The notes under the pieces: model-generated
Database searches by the model: none
What the model saw: only the letters and a program-made list of their open reading frames with translations
What the model was told of the DNA's origin: nothing
Shown: piece by piece, positions 1 to 5,499 of the stretch
Numbering within the stretch: position 1 is the first letter of the stretch
Layout of the letters: the number at the start of each line of letters is the position of its first letter
Made by a program: the position numbers and the translations under genes
From: an uncultured Collinsella sp.
Lineage (GTDB): Bacteria > Actinomycetota > Coriobacteriia > Coriobacteriales > Coriobacteriaceae
DNA length: 5,499 bases
Assembly (NCBI GenBank): GCA_902489955.1
Contig: CABUBY010000112.1
Location: 1 to 5,499, forward strand
Direction: 5' to 3'

Positions 1-285
1 AAGAGGACCTCGATGCCCAGCGCCGCATGGCTCATGCTCTCGGCGTCCTTAAAGGTGTCCCAGCGTCGCAGCTGCTCAAAGCGGCCCATATCGTGTAGCA
101 GGCCGCAAAGCCATGCCAGGTCAATATCTTCTGACGACCAGCCCTGCTCGCGCGCTACGGCATCGCACGCCTCGGCCACGTGGTACGTATGCTCGATTTT
201 GAGCGCGATGCGTGGGTTGGTGGCGTCGTAGGCATCGGTGTAGCTTTTGAAGGCCGCGCGCCCGGTCTCGATCGATAGCTGTCAT
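1..285 (-). CDS. HD-domain phosphohydrolase, N-terminal part (runs off left edge; apparent frameshift at start)
   Basis: This is the N-terminal part of a soluble HD-superfamily metal-dependent phosphohydrolase; its substrate cannot be told from the sequence. The body reads in the frame with codons 279-281, 276-278 and so on leftward. It shows IEHTYHV (first metal-ligand His), then LLHDMGRFEQ (the His-Asp pair at 95-90), then SMSHAALG, in the order typical of the family. The body frame has a TGA at 284-282 and no ATG after it. A good start does exist in another frame: ATG at 285-283, five bases after AGGAAG. That frame reaches a TGA within about 50 codons. Dropping one CGAT unit from the 9-nt period-4 tract at 268-276 joins them as MTAIETGRAAFKSYTDAY. 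The gene may therefore be a pseudogene, switchable by slippage, or affected by a sequence error. The family call is firm; whether the gene is intact is uncertain. Confidence 0.8.
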
Positions 286-316
286 AATGACTTCCTAAAA
301 AGTTGTGTCTTTCGAT

Positions 317-352
317 CCGGTGGCAATTGTAGGCGAACTTTATTGCCACCGG
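317..352. promoter_or_regulatory. 11-bp inverted repeat in the divergent azlC / HD-gene gap (candidate operator)
   Basis: CCGGTGGCAAT at 317-327 and ATTGCCACCGG at 342-352 are perfect reverse complements separated by 14 nt. No T-run follows on either strand, so this is not a simple terminator. On the minus strand a TACAAT (331-326), one mismatch from the consensus -10, overlaps the left arm and would start transcription about 33 nt before the HD gene ATG. No good -35 is seen for it. The arms would flank the -10 and start site, as a repressor operator would. A role as a hairpin in an azlC leader RNA is the alternative. The dyad is directly visible; its role is inferred. Confidence 0.45.
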
Positions 353-411
353 TTGATATTTCTGCTGCGTTGCGAGGCGCGCTGCAGACGACTTACCAGA
401 ATGGGAGTGGC

Positions 412-1104
412 ATGGTCCTTAGGATCTTTAAAATCGTCTGGCCAGTGATGCTTACCTATGTTGCAATAGGCGCGCCGTGCGGAATGATCATGGGGCAGAC
501 GGGAATGGAACCCTGGATGGTCTTTGCCCTGAGCAGCACGTTTGTGACGGGCAGCGGCCAGTTTATGATCTGCAATCTTTGGCTGGCGGGCGTACCGGCA
601 CCTTCGATTATCGCGAGCGTCGCCGCCATCTCCTCGCGCTTCGCTCTTTATTCGGCATCGATCGCACCCCATCTGGCGGGCGCCTCGAAGCGTCAGACGC
701 TGGCTGTTGCCGCGACACTTACCGAGGAGGCATATGGCATCTCGCTTGCCAAGTTGGTTGAAGGGGAGGATTGGGGCCCGCGCGAGTCCTTTGTGCTCAA
801 CGCGATCCTCATCGCGACATGGGGCGTTTCGTGCACGATGGGCGCCGTTGTCGGCACTGTTGTCGATGTCCCCACCGCTATTGCGGGCTTTGTCTGCACA
901 TCGCTTTTTATCTGCCTGCTCTTTTCGCAGCGACTGTCGCGCGGCAACGTTGTCGCAGCGGTTTCGGGCGCGGTGTCCGTCGCCGTATGCAAGTCCTTGG
1001 GCCTCACGAATATTGCCGTGCCGGCAAGCGTCGTGGTCGGTATTGCCATTGCGCTGGCGTGCGATGCTGTATTTGACGGAAGAGGTGCCCGCGATGCCCG
1101 TTAA
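412..1104 (+). CDS. azlC: AzlC-family branched-chain amino acid exporter, large subunit
   Basis: This is the large membrane subunit of an AzlCD-type exporter. Characterised relatives are B. subtilis AzlC (4-azaleucine resistance), E. coli YgaZ and Corynebacterium BrnF, which export valine, leucine or isoleucine. The 230-residue length is normal for the family. Family features are the N-terminal hydrophobic start RIFKIVWPVMLTYVAIGAPCG, GSGQF at residues 47-51, the SRFALYSASIAPHLAG stretch around 75-90, and TEEAYGISLA just before the middle helices. Several membrane helices fill the rest. I chose ATG 412 because GGGAG lies at 403-407 and the family's first helix follows within ten residues. The open frame continues upstream to 247, but that part is polar and unlike the family. 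Its last 11 bases overlap azlD, which implies translational coupling. Substrate is inferred from the family. Confidence 0.9.
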   Translation: MVLRIFKIVWPVMLTYVAIGAPCGMIMGQTGMEPWMVFALSSTFVTGSGQFMICNLWLAGVPAPSIIASVAAISSRFALYSASIAPHLAGASKRQTLAVAATLTEEAYGISLAKLVEGEDWGPRESFVLNAILIATWGVSCTMGAVVGTVVDVPTAIAGFVCTSLFICLLFSQRLSRGNVVAAVSGAVSVAVCKSLGLTNIAVPASVVVGIAIALACDAVFDGRGARDAR

Positions 1105-1417
1105 CGAGTTCTTGGTTCTGTGGCTGTCGTCGTGGGCTGCTATCGCGTTCTTTCGCATCGCGCCGGCGTTCGCCTTGCGCGGGCGGACCCTGTCGCCCCG
1201 CATTACCGAGGCCCTGGGCTATATCCCGCCCGCTGCCTTTGCCGCGCTGGTCGCCAACGACTTGGTGAACCCCGGCGCGTTCGACGCGGGATTCTGGCCT
1301 GCCTTGGTTCCCTGGATTGCGGCCGCCGGCGTCGTGGCCGTGGCGGTCAAGACAAAATCGATGCTGTGGTGCTGCGTCTCGGGCATCGTGCTCTATATCG
1401 TCTTGTGCCTTATATAG
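1094..1417 (+). CDS. azlD: AzlD-family branched-chain amino acid exporter, small subunit
   Basis: This is the small partner subunit of the AzlC exporter (YgaH/BrnE type), 107 residues and almost entirely hydrophobic. Four membrane segments are visible, roughly residues 5-22, 42-60, 68-86 and 90-107. GYIPPAAFAALV near residues 43-54 resembles the conserved Pro-containing segment of the family. The ATG at 1094 lies 8 nt after AGAGG (1081-1085) and begins before the azlC stop at 1102-1104. The overlapping start and the invariant pairing of these families indicate one transcript and one two-subunit transporter in the membrane. The same frame is open far upstream inside azlC, but a start there would add an out-of-frame shadow of azlC, so it is rejected. 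Confidence 0.9.
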   Translation: MPVNEFLVLWLSSWAAIAFFRIAPAFALRGRTLSPRITEALGYIPPAAFAALVANDLVNPGAFDAGFWPALVPWIAAAGVVAVAVKTKSMLWCCVSGIVLYIVLCLI

Positions 1418-1567
1418 GGCTGGCGTCGCGGGCGCCGAATCTCGTTCCATCCCAACTTGTAGAATTTTTCACCGAGCTGGTCTATTTCTTCTGGTACCAT
1501 GGTCAAACTTTACTGTAGCAAAGCGTGACGTGGGCTTTTGTACCCCGTCAGCGGAAATGGGGGTTTC
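1418..1567 (+). other. azlD-kdgT intergenic region
   Basis: These 150 bases lie between azlD and the permease gene. No convincing terminator for azlD and no clear -35/-10 pair can be seen. TAGAAT at 1460-1465 is close to a -10 but lacks a -35 at normal spacing. Two overlapping 8-bp palindromes, TGGTACCA (1492-1499) and ACCATGGT (1496-1503), form a compact block that could be a regulator site. That reading is weak because short palindromes arise by chance. Confidence 0.3.
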
Positions 1568-2590
1568 ATGGCACAGGAAGCAACCGCCAACGAGCAAAAG
1601 AAATTCAAGATCCCGCGCATTCCGGGCGACATCATGATCTATCCGATGATCGTCGGTCTTTTGCTCAACACCTTCTGCCCGCAGGTTTTTGAGATCGGCG
1701 GCTTCTTTACGGCTGCCTGCCGCGGTGGCTCCAATACCATCGTCGCCGCGATCCTGCTGTTTGTGGGTGCCGGCATCAGCTTTAAGTCCACGCCGGGCGC
1801 CATCAAGACCGGCATCGTCGTGCTGATCCCCAAGCTGGTCGTCGCAGCGGCTCTCGGCCTGGGCGTGGCATATTTCTTTAACGACAACTTCCTGGGTCTG
1901 AGCTCCGTGTCTATCATCGGCGGCATCACGTTTTGCAACATGGCGCTCTATACGGGCATCATGGGCGAGTTCGGCGATGAGTCCGAGCAGGGCGCCGTCG
2001 GTATCCTGTTCTTTACGGCCGGCCCCGCCGTCACGATGATCATCCTCGGTGTCTCGGGTCTCGCCAACATCCCCGTCGGCACTATCATCGGATCCATCCT
2101 GCCGCTTGTTATCGGCATGGTCCTGGGCAACCTGTTCCCGTTTATCAAGAACCTGCTGGTCCCCGGCGCCAATCCCGCGATCGCTGTCATCGGTTTTCAG
2201 CTCGGTGCGTCCATGAGCCTTTCGAGCTTCATCACCGGCGGCATTTCGGGCATCCTGCTGGGCCTCATCACGCTCTTTATCGTCGGTCCCATTACCTTTG
2301 CCTTCGAGCGCCTGTGTGGCGGCAACGGCAAGGCGGCCGTTGCCTGCTCCACCATTGCCGGCACGGCCATGACCACGCCGGTCGCCCTCGCCGAGGTCGC
2401 TCCGCGCTATGCCGAGCTTGCGCCCACCGCGTACGCCCAGATCGCCACTGCCGTCATCATCACGGCAATCATGGCCCCGATTCTGACTGGCTGGGTCGAT
2501 AAGAAGTTCTGCTACGGCAAAGAGGATCTGTCGGTCGAAGGCGTCGAGGCTATTGAGGAGGCCGTCGCGACCGACATCGACGGCGAGTAA
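1568..2590 (+). CDS. kdgT: 2-keto-3-deoxygluconate permease, KdgT family
   Basis: This 340-residue inner-membrane protein belongs to the KDGT family, whose E. coli member (about 327 residues) imports 2-keto-3-deoxygluconate, a pectin and uronate breakdown product, by proton symport. After a charged N-terminus, KIPRIPGDIMIYPMIVG matches the family's opening. GEFGDESEQGAVG (about residues 134-146) followed by TAGPAVTMIILGVSGLANIP is the central signature. CSTIAGTAMTTPVALAEVAP (from residue 260) and QIATAVIITAIMAPILTGWV are the C-terminal one. Roughly ten hydrophobic segments are visible. The ATG at 1568 follows GGGGG (1559-1563). An in-frame TTG at 1538 is less likely because it would add ten residues without family character. 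No kdgK or kdgA gene lies nearby, so the exact substrate is not confirmed. It appears to be a single-gene unit with strongly C-ending codons. Confidence 0.9.
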   Translation: MAQEATANEQKKFKIPRIPGDIMIYPMIVGLLLNTFCPQVFEIGGFFTAACRGGSNTIVAAILLFVGAGISFKSTPGAIKTGIVVLIPKLVVAAALGLGVAYFFNDNFLGLSSVSIIGGITFCNMALYTGIMGEFGDESEQGAVGILFFTAGPAVTMIILGVSGLANIPVGTIIGSILPLVIGMVLGNLFPFIKNLLVPGANPAIAVIGFQLGASMSLSSFITGGISGILLGLITLFIVGPITFAFERLCGGNGKAAVACSTIAGTAMTTPVALAEVAPRYAELAPTAYAQIATAVIITAIMAPILTGWVDKKFCYGKEDLSVEGVEAIEEAVATDIDGE

Positions 2591-2613
2591 TCGTCGACGC
2601 GAGTCAATCAAGC

Positions 2614-2679
2614 CGGCGCGTGCAATTCGCGCCGTATGGGCGCCCGAACGGTGGCTGTTCTGCAGTGACGTTCGGGCGC
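2614..2679 (+). terminator. Two GC-rich hairpins after kdgT (possible terminator)
   Basis: Two perfect inverted repeats follow the kdgT stop. CGGCGCG (2614-2620) pairs with CGCGCCG (2628-2634) around a 7-nt loop. GCGCCCGAACG (2640-2650) pairs with CGTTCGGGCGC (2669-2679) around an 18-nt loop. Their position suits transcript ending, but the second is followed by TCTGCTATGA rather than a T-run, so an intrinsic terminator is not certain. The second repeat also sits just upstream of a -10-like box and may instead bind a regulator. Confidence 0.4.
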
Positions 2680-2682
2680 TCT

Positions 2683-2690
2683 GCTATGAT
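2683..2690 (+). promoter_or_regulatory. Extended -10 promoter candidate for the GGDEF gene
   Basis: TATGAT at 2685-2690 matches the -10 consensus at five of six bases and has TG at 2682-2683 with one base between, which is the extended -10 form. No good -35 lies at 16-18 nt, as is common for extended -10 promoters. Initiation would fall near 2697, giving a leader of about 84 nt. The leader opens with ACCCCT (2698-2703), which can pair with AGGGGT (2712-2717). Confidence 0.4.
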
Positions 2691-2780
2691 TCCCTTTACC
2701 CCTGCGGAGAAAGGGGTGTTTGGCGCCTGGGCGCGACTCGGGCGATTCTGGCCACTTGGATATTGAAGGGAGGGCGTCTA

Positions 2781-3923
2781 GTGATTAAGGCACTCAAGAT
2801 CGAGATATTCCTGCTGTGCATGATTATTCTTATCGGGCTTGCCGTACGAAGCCGTCGCTCCCTGTTCTCGAGCACCCAGCAGCTTTTGTTTAGCATGCTG
2901 GGCTACACGTCTGCTGCCTACATTTTCTTCGATATGATCTGGACGCTCTCGGACGGCGTAAGCACTCCTGTAGGCATCACGGCCAACTGGATTTCCAACG
3001 CGGTCTCGTTTTCGCTGTTCGCCATCGCGTGCCTCATTTGGTTTTTCTATTCCGAGACAGTGCAGGGCTCTCGCCTTCTGACCGCGCGCTATAGGGTTGC
3101 GATCGTGACGTTGCCAACCGCTTTGGTGGTCGTGTTGGCATTTACCAGCTACTGGACGCACACTATGTTCTATATCGATACGCAGGGCGTATATCGTCGC
3201 GGAGCGCTTTATATGATTCAGCCTATCGTTAGCTACTGCTACGTCATATATACGTCCTTGCATGCCTTTATTCAGGCTCGAAAAGTCGAAAGCTTGCAAA
3301 AGAAGGCCATTTATCGCACCCTCGCCTTTTTTGCGGTTCCCGCTCTGGTGGGCGGTACCTTCCAGGTTTTGTTTTCGGTACCGGGCCTTTGCTTCGGTAT
3401 AACGCTGAGCATCCTGCTGCTCTATATCGTCTATCAGGAGCAACTAATCTCGACTGACCCGTTGACTGGACTCAACAACCGTAACCGTTTTGAGACCTAT
3501 ATGCTGTCGCTGTTCTCGGGTGCGGACCAGGCCGATGATGTGTATCTGCTGATGATGGATGCTGACGGTTTTAAGCAGATTAACGATCACTATGGACATG
3601 TTGAGGGCGACCATGCTCTTCAGGTTGTTGCGACGGCGCTCAAGGACGTCTGCTCGCCGGCTGGTGGGTTTATCGCGCGCTATGGCGGCGATGAGTTCGT
3701 GGTGCTCCAAAAGGCAGCGGCGGAGCAGGACGTCATAGACCTGTGTTCGGCGATTGACGACGAGCTCGCGCATGCCGAGGTGCCGTATACATTGCGGATG
3801 TCTATCGGTTACGCGCGGGTCGGCGATAGTGTCGATACTTGGCAAGACTTACTTCGCGCTGCCGATTCGGAGCTCTACCGCGTCAAGGCCGAGAAAAAGA
3901 AAGCCGGCGTTCAGATTCGCTAG
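2781..3923 (+). CDS. Membrane-bound diguanylate cyclase (7-helix sensor + GGDEF)
   Basis: This protein should make cyclic di-GMP from two GTP at the inner face of the membrane. In the 380 residues, seven hydrophobic segments come first (about 7-22, 35-54, 72-90, 105-125, 142-162, 178-199, 201-218), then a GGDEF domain. The domain shows DPLTGLNNR (226-234), the metal-binding Asp260 in MMDADGFKQIND, a GH..GD pair after it, and an intact RYGGDEF with GGDEF at 302-306, so catalysis is likely. The inhibitory RxxD site expected just upstream is absent (PAGG instead), so product inhibition through it is unlikely. The GTG at 2781 is chosen because GGGAGGG at 2768-2774 lies six bases before it and the first helix follows; the frame extends upstream without membrane character. 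No phosphodiesterase or c-di-GMP effector is in the window. The ligand of the seven-helix part is unknown. Confidence 0.92.
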   Translation: MIKALKIEIFLLCMIILIGLAVRSRRSLFSSTQQLLFSMLGYTSAAYIFFDMIWTLSDGVSTPVGITANWISNAVSFSLFAIACLIWFFYSETVQGSRLLTARYRVAIVTLPTALVVVLAFTSYWTHTMFYIDTQGVYRRGALYMIQPIVSYCYVIYTSLHAFIQARKVESLQKKAIYRTLAFFAVPALVGGTFQVLFSVPGLCFGITLSILLLYIVYQEQLISTDPLTGLNNRNRFETYMLSLFSGADQADDVYLLMMDADGFKQINDHYGHVEGDHALQVVATALKDVCSPAGGFIARYGGDEFVVLQKAAAEQDVIDLCSAIDDELAHAEVPYTLRMSIGYARVGDSVDTWQDLLRAADSELYRVKAEKKKAGVQIR

Positions 3924-3925
3924 TA

Positions 3926-3964
3926 AAAAGGGGCGCACGACAGTGTTGGTCGTGCGCCCCTTTT
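3926..3964 (+). terminator. Intrinsic terminator of the GGDEF gene
   Basis: A perfect 16-bp stem is formed by AAAAGGGGCGCACGAC (3926-3941) and its reverse complement (3949-3964) around a 7-nt loop. It ends in TTTT and begins 3 nt after the GGDEF stop codon. The A-run on the left side gives a T-run on the other strand, so it may work in both directions, which fits the convergent permease gene. Confidence 0.9.
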
Positions 3965-4093
3965 GCGTTTGCGGGGGCCACCGGCATAATGCCCAGGCGC
4001 GTTGCGGCAGGACGGGCGTCTGCCGCCGCGACTCGGTACGAAATCAACGAGAAACAGTGTACTCCATTAAACTAAAGTATGCGAACACCCTCT
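3965..4093. other. Convergent intergenic stretch between two terminators
   Basis: These 129 bases lie between two facing terminators and hold no supported gene. The left part is GC-rich and has a 7-bp hairpin, GCGGCAG (4004-4010) with CTGCCGC (4020-4026), plus a short GGCAT/ATGCC dyad near 3983-3993. The right part, from about 4040, is clearly more AT-rich. No tRNA-like fold or clear promoter is seen. Confidence 0.5.
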
Positions 4094-4125
4094 CTAAAAA
4101 GGCACAGCTCGCTAGGCCTTTTTAG
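4094..4125 (-). terminator. Terminator of the EamA permease gene, overlapping its last codons
   Basis: CTAAAAAGGC (4094-4103) and GCCTTTTTAG (4116-4125) form a perfect 10-bp stem with a 12-nt loop. Read on the minus strand, the upstream arm is made by the last codons of the permease (K-K-A) and the downstream arm supplies the T-run. The stop codon TAG (4114-4112) sits in the loop. The near symmetry allows action in both directions. Confidence 0.75.
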
Positions 4126-5045
4126 GTTTGTTGACGATGATGATGCCGCCGCAGACCAGCAGCAGGGCAACGATGACAGTAACGGGGCTCGTGCCGGCGC
4201 CCTCGCCAAGCAGCAGTGCGCTCAGCAGTACGCCAAAGACCGGGTTCATAAACCCAAAGACCGAGACGCGGCTGACGGGGTTGACGGCAAGCAGGCGCGA
4301 CCACAGCGAGTAGGCGACCGCGGAGATAAGCGCCATGTAGATGATGAGCACGATGGCGGGGACAATCGCCGTGGGGGAGAGCGCCACCCATCAAAAAGCC
4401 GATGGCGGTGAGGACCAGGCCACCGACCAAGAACTGCCACCCGGCAAGCAAAACGCCGTCGTGCTCGCGCGAGAAGATGCCGATCAGGCAGGTCGAAAGG
4501 GCACCCGCGACGGTTGAGGCCAGGATAAAGCCCTCGCCGTCGAGCGCAAAGCCAAAGGTGCCGTCCGCGCCCGAAAGGTTGACGAGCGCGACACCGGCAA
4601 AGCCCAGTACGCAGCCGAGCACCTTGGCCGCATCGAGCTTTTCGGTGCGAAACGCCAGGGCGGCAAAGAGGATAGCCAAGAAGTTGGCGCTGGCCTCGAT
4701 GATGGAACTCGACATGGCACTGGCGCGCGAGAGTCCCAGGTAGAAAAAGAAGTACTGCCCGATAGTCTGGAAGAGCGACAGGATGCAGATGGGCTTGATA
4801 TCGCGTACCTGTGGGACGAGCGGTCGGCGCTGGGCTGCGCTCATGCCAACAATGACCAGCATGCCGGCAAGCGTGAAGCGCAGACCCGCGAAGAGCAACT
4901 GCGAGGCGCTGTCGTGCGCCGGGATACCAAAGAGTGCGTAACCGATCTTGATACAGGGAAAGGCCGATCCCCAGAGCGCGCAGCAAACGAGACAGCCCAG
5001 GATGAGTCCGGGCAGGGTGGCGAGATACGGCTTGCGGCTTTCCAT
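4112..5045 (-). CDS. EamA/DMT-family permease with an apparent frameshift
   Basis: This is a ten-helix drug/metabolite-transporter superfamily permease with two EamA repeats; the substrate is not predictable. ATG 5045 follows AGGAGAAGGA. Repeat one includes FAGLRFTLAGMLV and ASANFLAILFAALAFRTEKL. Repeat two begins near FILASTVAGALSTCLIGIF. In the starting frame the protein stays family-like up to GFLMGG near residue 221, then becomes Arg/His/Pro-rich to a stop at 4122. The true C-terminus, with AVAYSLWSRLLAVNP, FGFMNPVFGVLLSALLLGE and a final IIIVNKPKKA, is in the next frame and ends at 4112. Losing one C of the five-C run or adding one CT to CTCT (both inside 4371-4388) joins them as GGALPTAI or GGALSPTAI, about 310 residues. 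It is either a recent pseudogene or a sequence error. The wrong-frame tail stays open by chance, so naive gene calling hides the break. Confidence 0.85.
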
Positions 5046-5070
5046 GATGTCCTTCTCCTATACGCACAAA

Positions 5071-5109
5071 GCAAAAAAGAACCCGCCACCGGGCGTGCCG
5101 GTGGCGGGT
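5071..5109 (-). terminator. Intrinsic terminator after purL
   Basis: On the minus strand a 12-bp perfect stem (arms 5109-5098 and 5092-5081, 5-nt loop) is followed by TCTTTTTTGC, a good T-run at 5078-5073. It lies about 37 nt after the purL stop. There is no T-run on the plus strand side, so it acts only for minus-strand transcripts. It stands 25 nt before the permease start codon. Confidence 0.9.
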
Positions 5110-5125
5110 GTTGTTACCCGAGGGG

Positions 5126-5131
5126 ATTGTA
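5126..5131 (-). promoter_or_regulatory. Possible -10 box upstream of the purL terminator, for the permease gene
   Basis: TACAAT on the minus strand (5131-5126) is one mismatch from the -10 consensus and lies between the purL stop and the terminator hairpin. The best -35 partner is poor (TTCGCC at 18 nt). If used, transcription would begin near 5119 and pass through the terminator before reaching the permease start. This is a weak call made because no other promoter space is visible. Confidence 0.25.
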
Positions 5132-5146
5132 CCCGATGGGAAAGGT

Positions 5147-5499
5147 TTAGGCGAAGTAGGCTACGCCGCTCTCAAAGATCGGCATGAACTTATCGCCGGG
5201 GACATGCTCGGGCACGTTGCGGTACAGGTTGTCGCCGCGACGCTCGGCATGGCCCATCTTGCCCAGGACGCGGCCATCGGGGCTCGTGATGCCCTCGATG
5301 GCGAGCGCGGAGCCGTTGGGGTTGACGGAGAGATCCATGCTGGGCTTGCCGTCCTCGCCCACGTACTGCGTGGCGACCTGGCCGTTGGCGATAAGCTGGG
5401 CGAGTACCTCGTCGTTGGCGACAAAGCGGCCCTCGCCGTGGCTGATGGCGACGGTGTAGGGGTCGTCGAGGCTACACTGCGACAGCCACGGGGACAGGT
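5147..5499 (-). CDS. purL: Phosphoribosylformylglycinamidine synthase, C-terminal end (glutaminase domain)
   Basis: These are the last 116 residues of the enzyme that converts FGAR, glutamine and ATP to FGAM, the fourth step of purine synthesis, in the cytoplasm. The gene runs off the right edge; the frame is open from 5499 to a TAA at 5149-5147. Visible are SHGEGRF, whose His (5440-5438) and Glu (5434-5432) match the catalytic pair of the class I glutaminase triad, then NGQVATQYV, NPNGSALAIEGITSPDGRVLGKMGHAERRGDNLYRNVP and a FESGVAYFA end. The GKMGHAER to NVP ending is that of the long single-chain PurL with a fused glutaminase rather than stand-alone PurQ, but the nucleophile Cys and the synthetase domains are outside the window, so PurQ is not fully excluded. 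A strong terminator follows. Confidence 0.88.
   Translation of the reverse strand, partial: LSPWLSQCSLDDPYTVAISHGEGRFVANDEVLAQLIANGQVATQYVGEDGKPSMDLSVNPNGSALAIEGITSPDGRVLGKMGHAERRGDNLYRNVPEHVPGDKFMPIFESGVAYFA

Noticed and set aside
247..411. An upstream start for AzlC at 247
   Set aside because: It would overlap the divergent HD gene, adds polar residues unlike the family and passes through the inverted repeat; ATG 412 has GGGAG before it.
340..1203. Long minus-strand open frame opposite azlC and azlD
   Set aside because: The translation is rich in Arg, Asp, Gly and His with no fold or motif, as expected for the antisense of a high-GC membrane gene.
1469..2611. 380-codon minus-strand open frame opposite the KdgT permease gene
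   Set aside because: It is a low-complexity Asp/Arg/Gly-rich antisense shadow that mirrors kdgT's codon bias and has no ribosome binding site of note.
2553..2780. An upstream start for the GGDEF protein at 2553
   Set aside because: It would begin inside kdgT and cross the hairpins and promoter box; GTG 2781 has a strong GGGAGGG site.
2691..2780. A c-di-GMP riboswitch in the leader of the cyclase gene
   Set aside because: The conserved sequence blocks and paired helices of the known classes are not seen, only a short hairpin.
3965..4093. A tRNA or small ORF in the convergent spacer
   Set aside because: There is no T-arm consensus or cloverleaf, and no ORF with a ribosome binding site.
4122..4387. 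The Arg/His/Pro-rich tail of the permease starting frame as a genuine C-terminus
   Set aside because: The adjacent frame encodes clear EamA helices over the same bases and ends at a terminator-linked stop.
1..5499. A new multi-gene system, defence island, mobile element or CRISPR array
   Set aside because: All genes fall into well-known transporter, signalling or purine families, operon structure is limited to azlCD, and no transposase, integrase or spaced repeat is present.

Overview
The window looks like a chromosomal stretch from a high-GC anaerobic actinobacterium of the Coriobacteriia, most likely Collinsella or a close relative. That placement is an inference from GC-rich, C/G-ending codon use, from the resemblance of the proteins to families common in gut Coriobacteria, and from a PurL of the long type that ends in a glutaminase domain. 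No sequence search was run. Gene density is high and there is no stretch over 300 bases without a gene.

Layout from left to right. At 1-285 (minus) is the N-terminal part of an HD-domain phosphohydrolase that runs off the left edge and carries a frameshift just after its start codon. It is divergent from azlC (412-1104) and azlD (1094-1417), an overlapping pair for a branched-chain amino acid exporter. The gap between them holds an 11-bp inverted repeat around a possible -10 box. Next on the plus strand are a KdgT-type 2-keto-3-deoxygluconate permease (1568-2590) and a seven-helix membrane diguanylate cyclase with a GTG start (2781-3923). The cyclase gene ends in a 16-bp perfect terminator hairpin. 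On the minus strand is an EamA/DMT-family permease (5045 down to 4112) that needs a frame change near 4371-4395 to read its full length. Upstream of it is the 3' end of purL (5499 down to 5147). A strong terminator lies between purL and the permease.

Functionally this is mostly a row of independent membrane-transport and signalling genes. Only azlCD is a clear operon. I do not see a defence system, mobile element, CRISPR array, RNA gene or biosynthetic cluster, and I do not claim an undescribed multi-gene system here. The observations most worth checking are the two frameshifts, the permease start lying only 25 nt beyond a terminator, and the divergent-promoter dyad.
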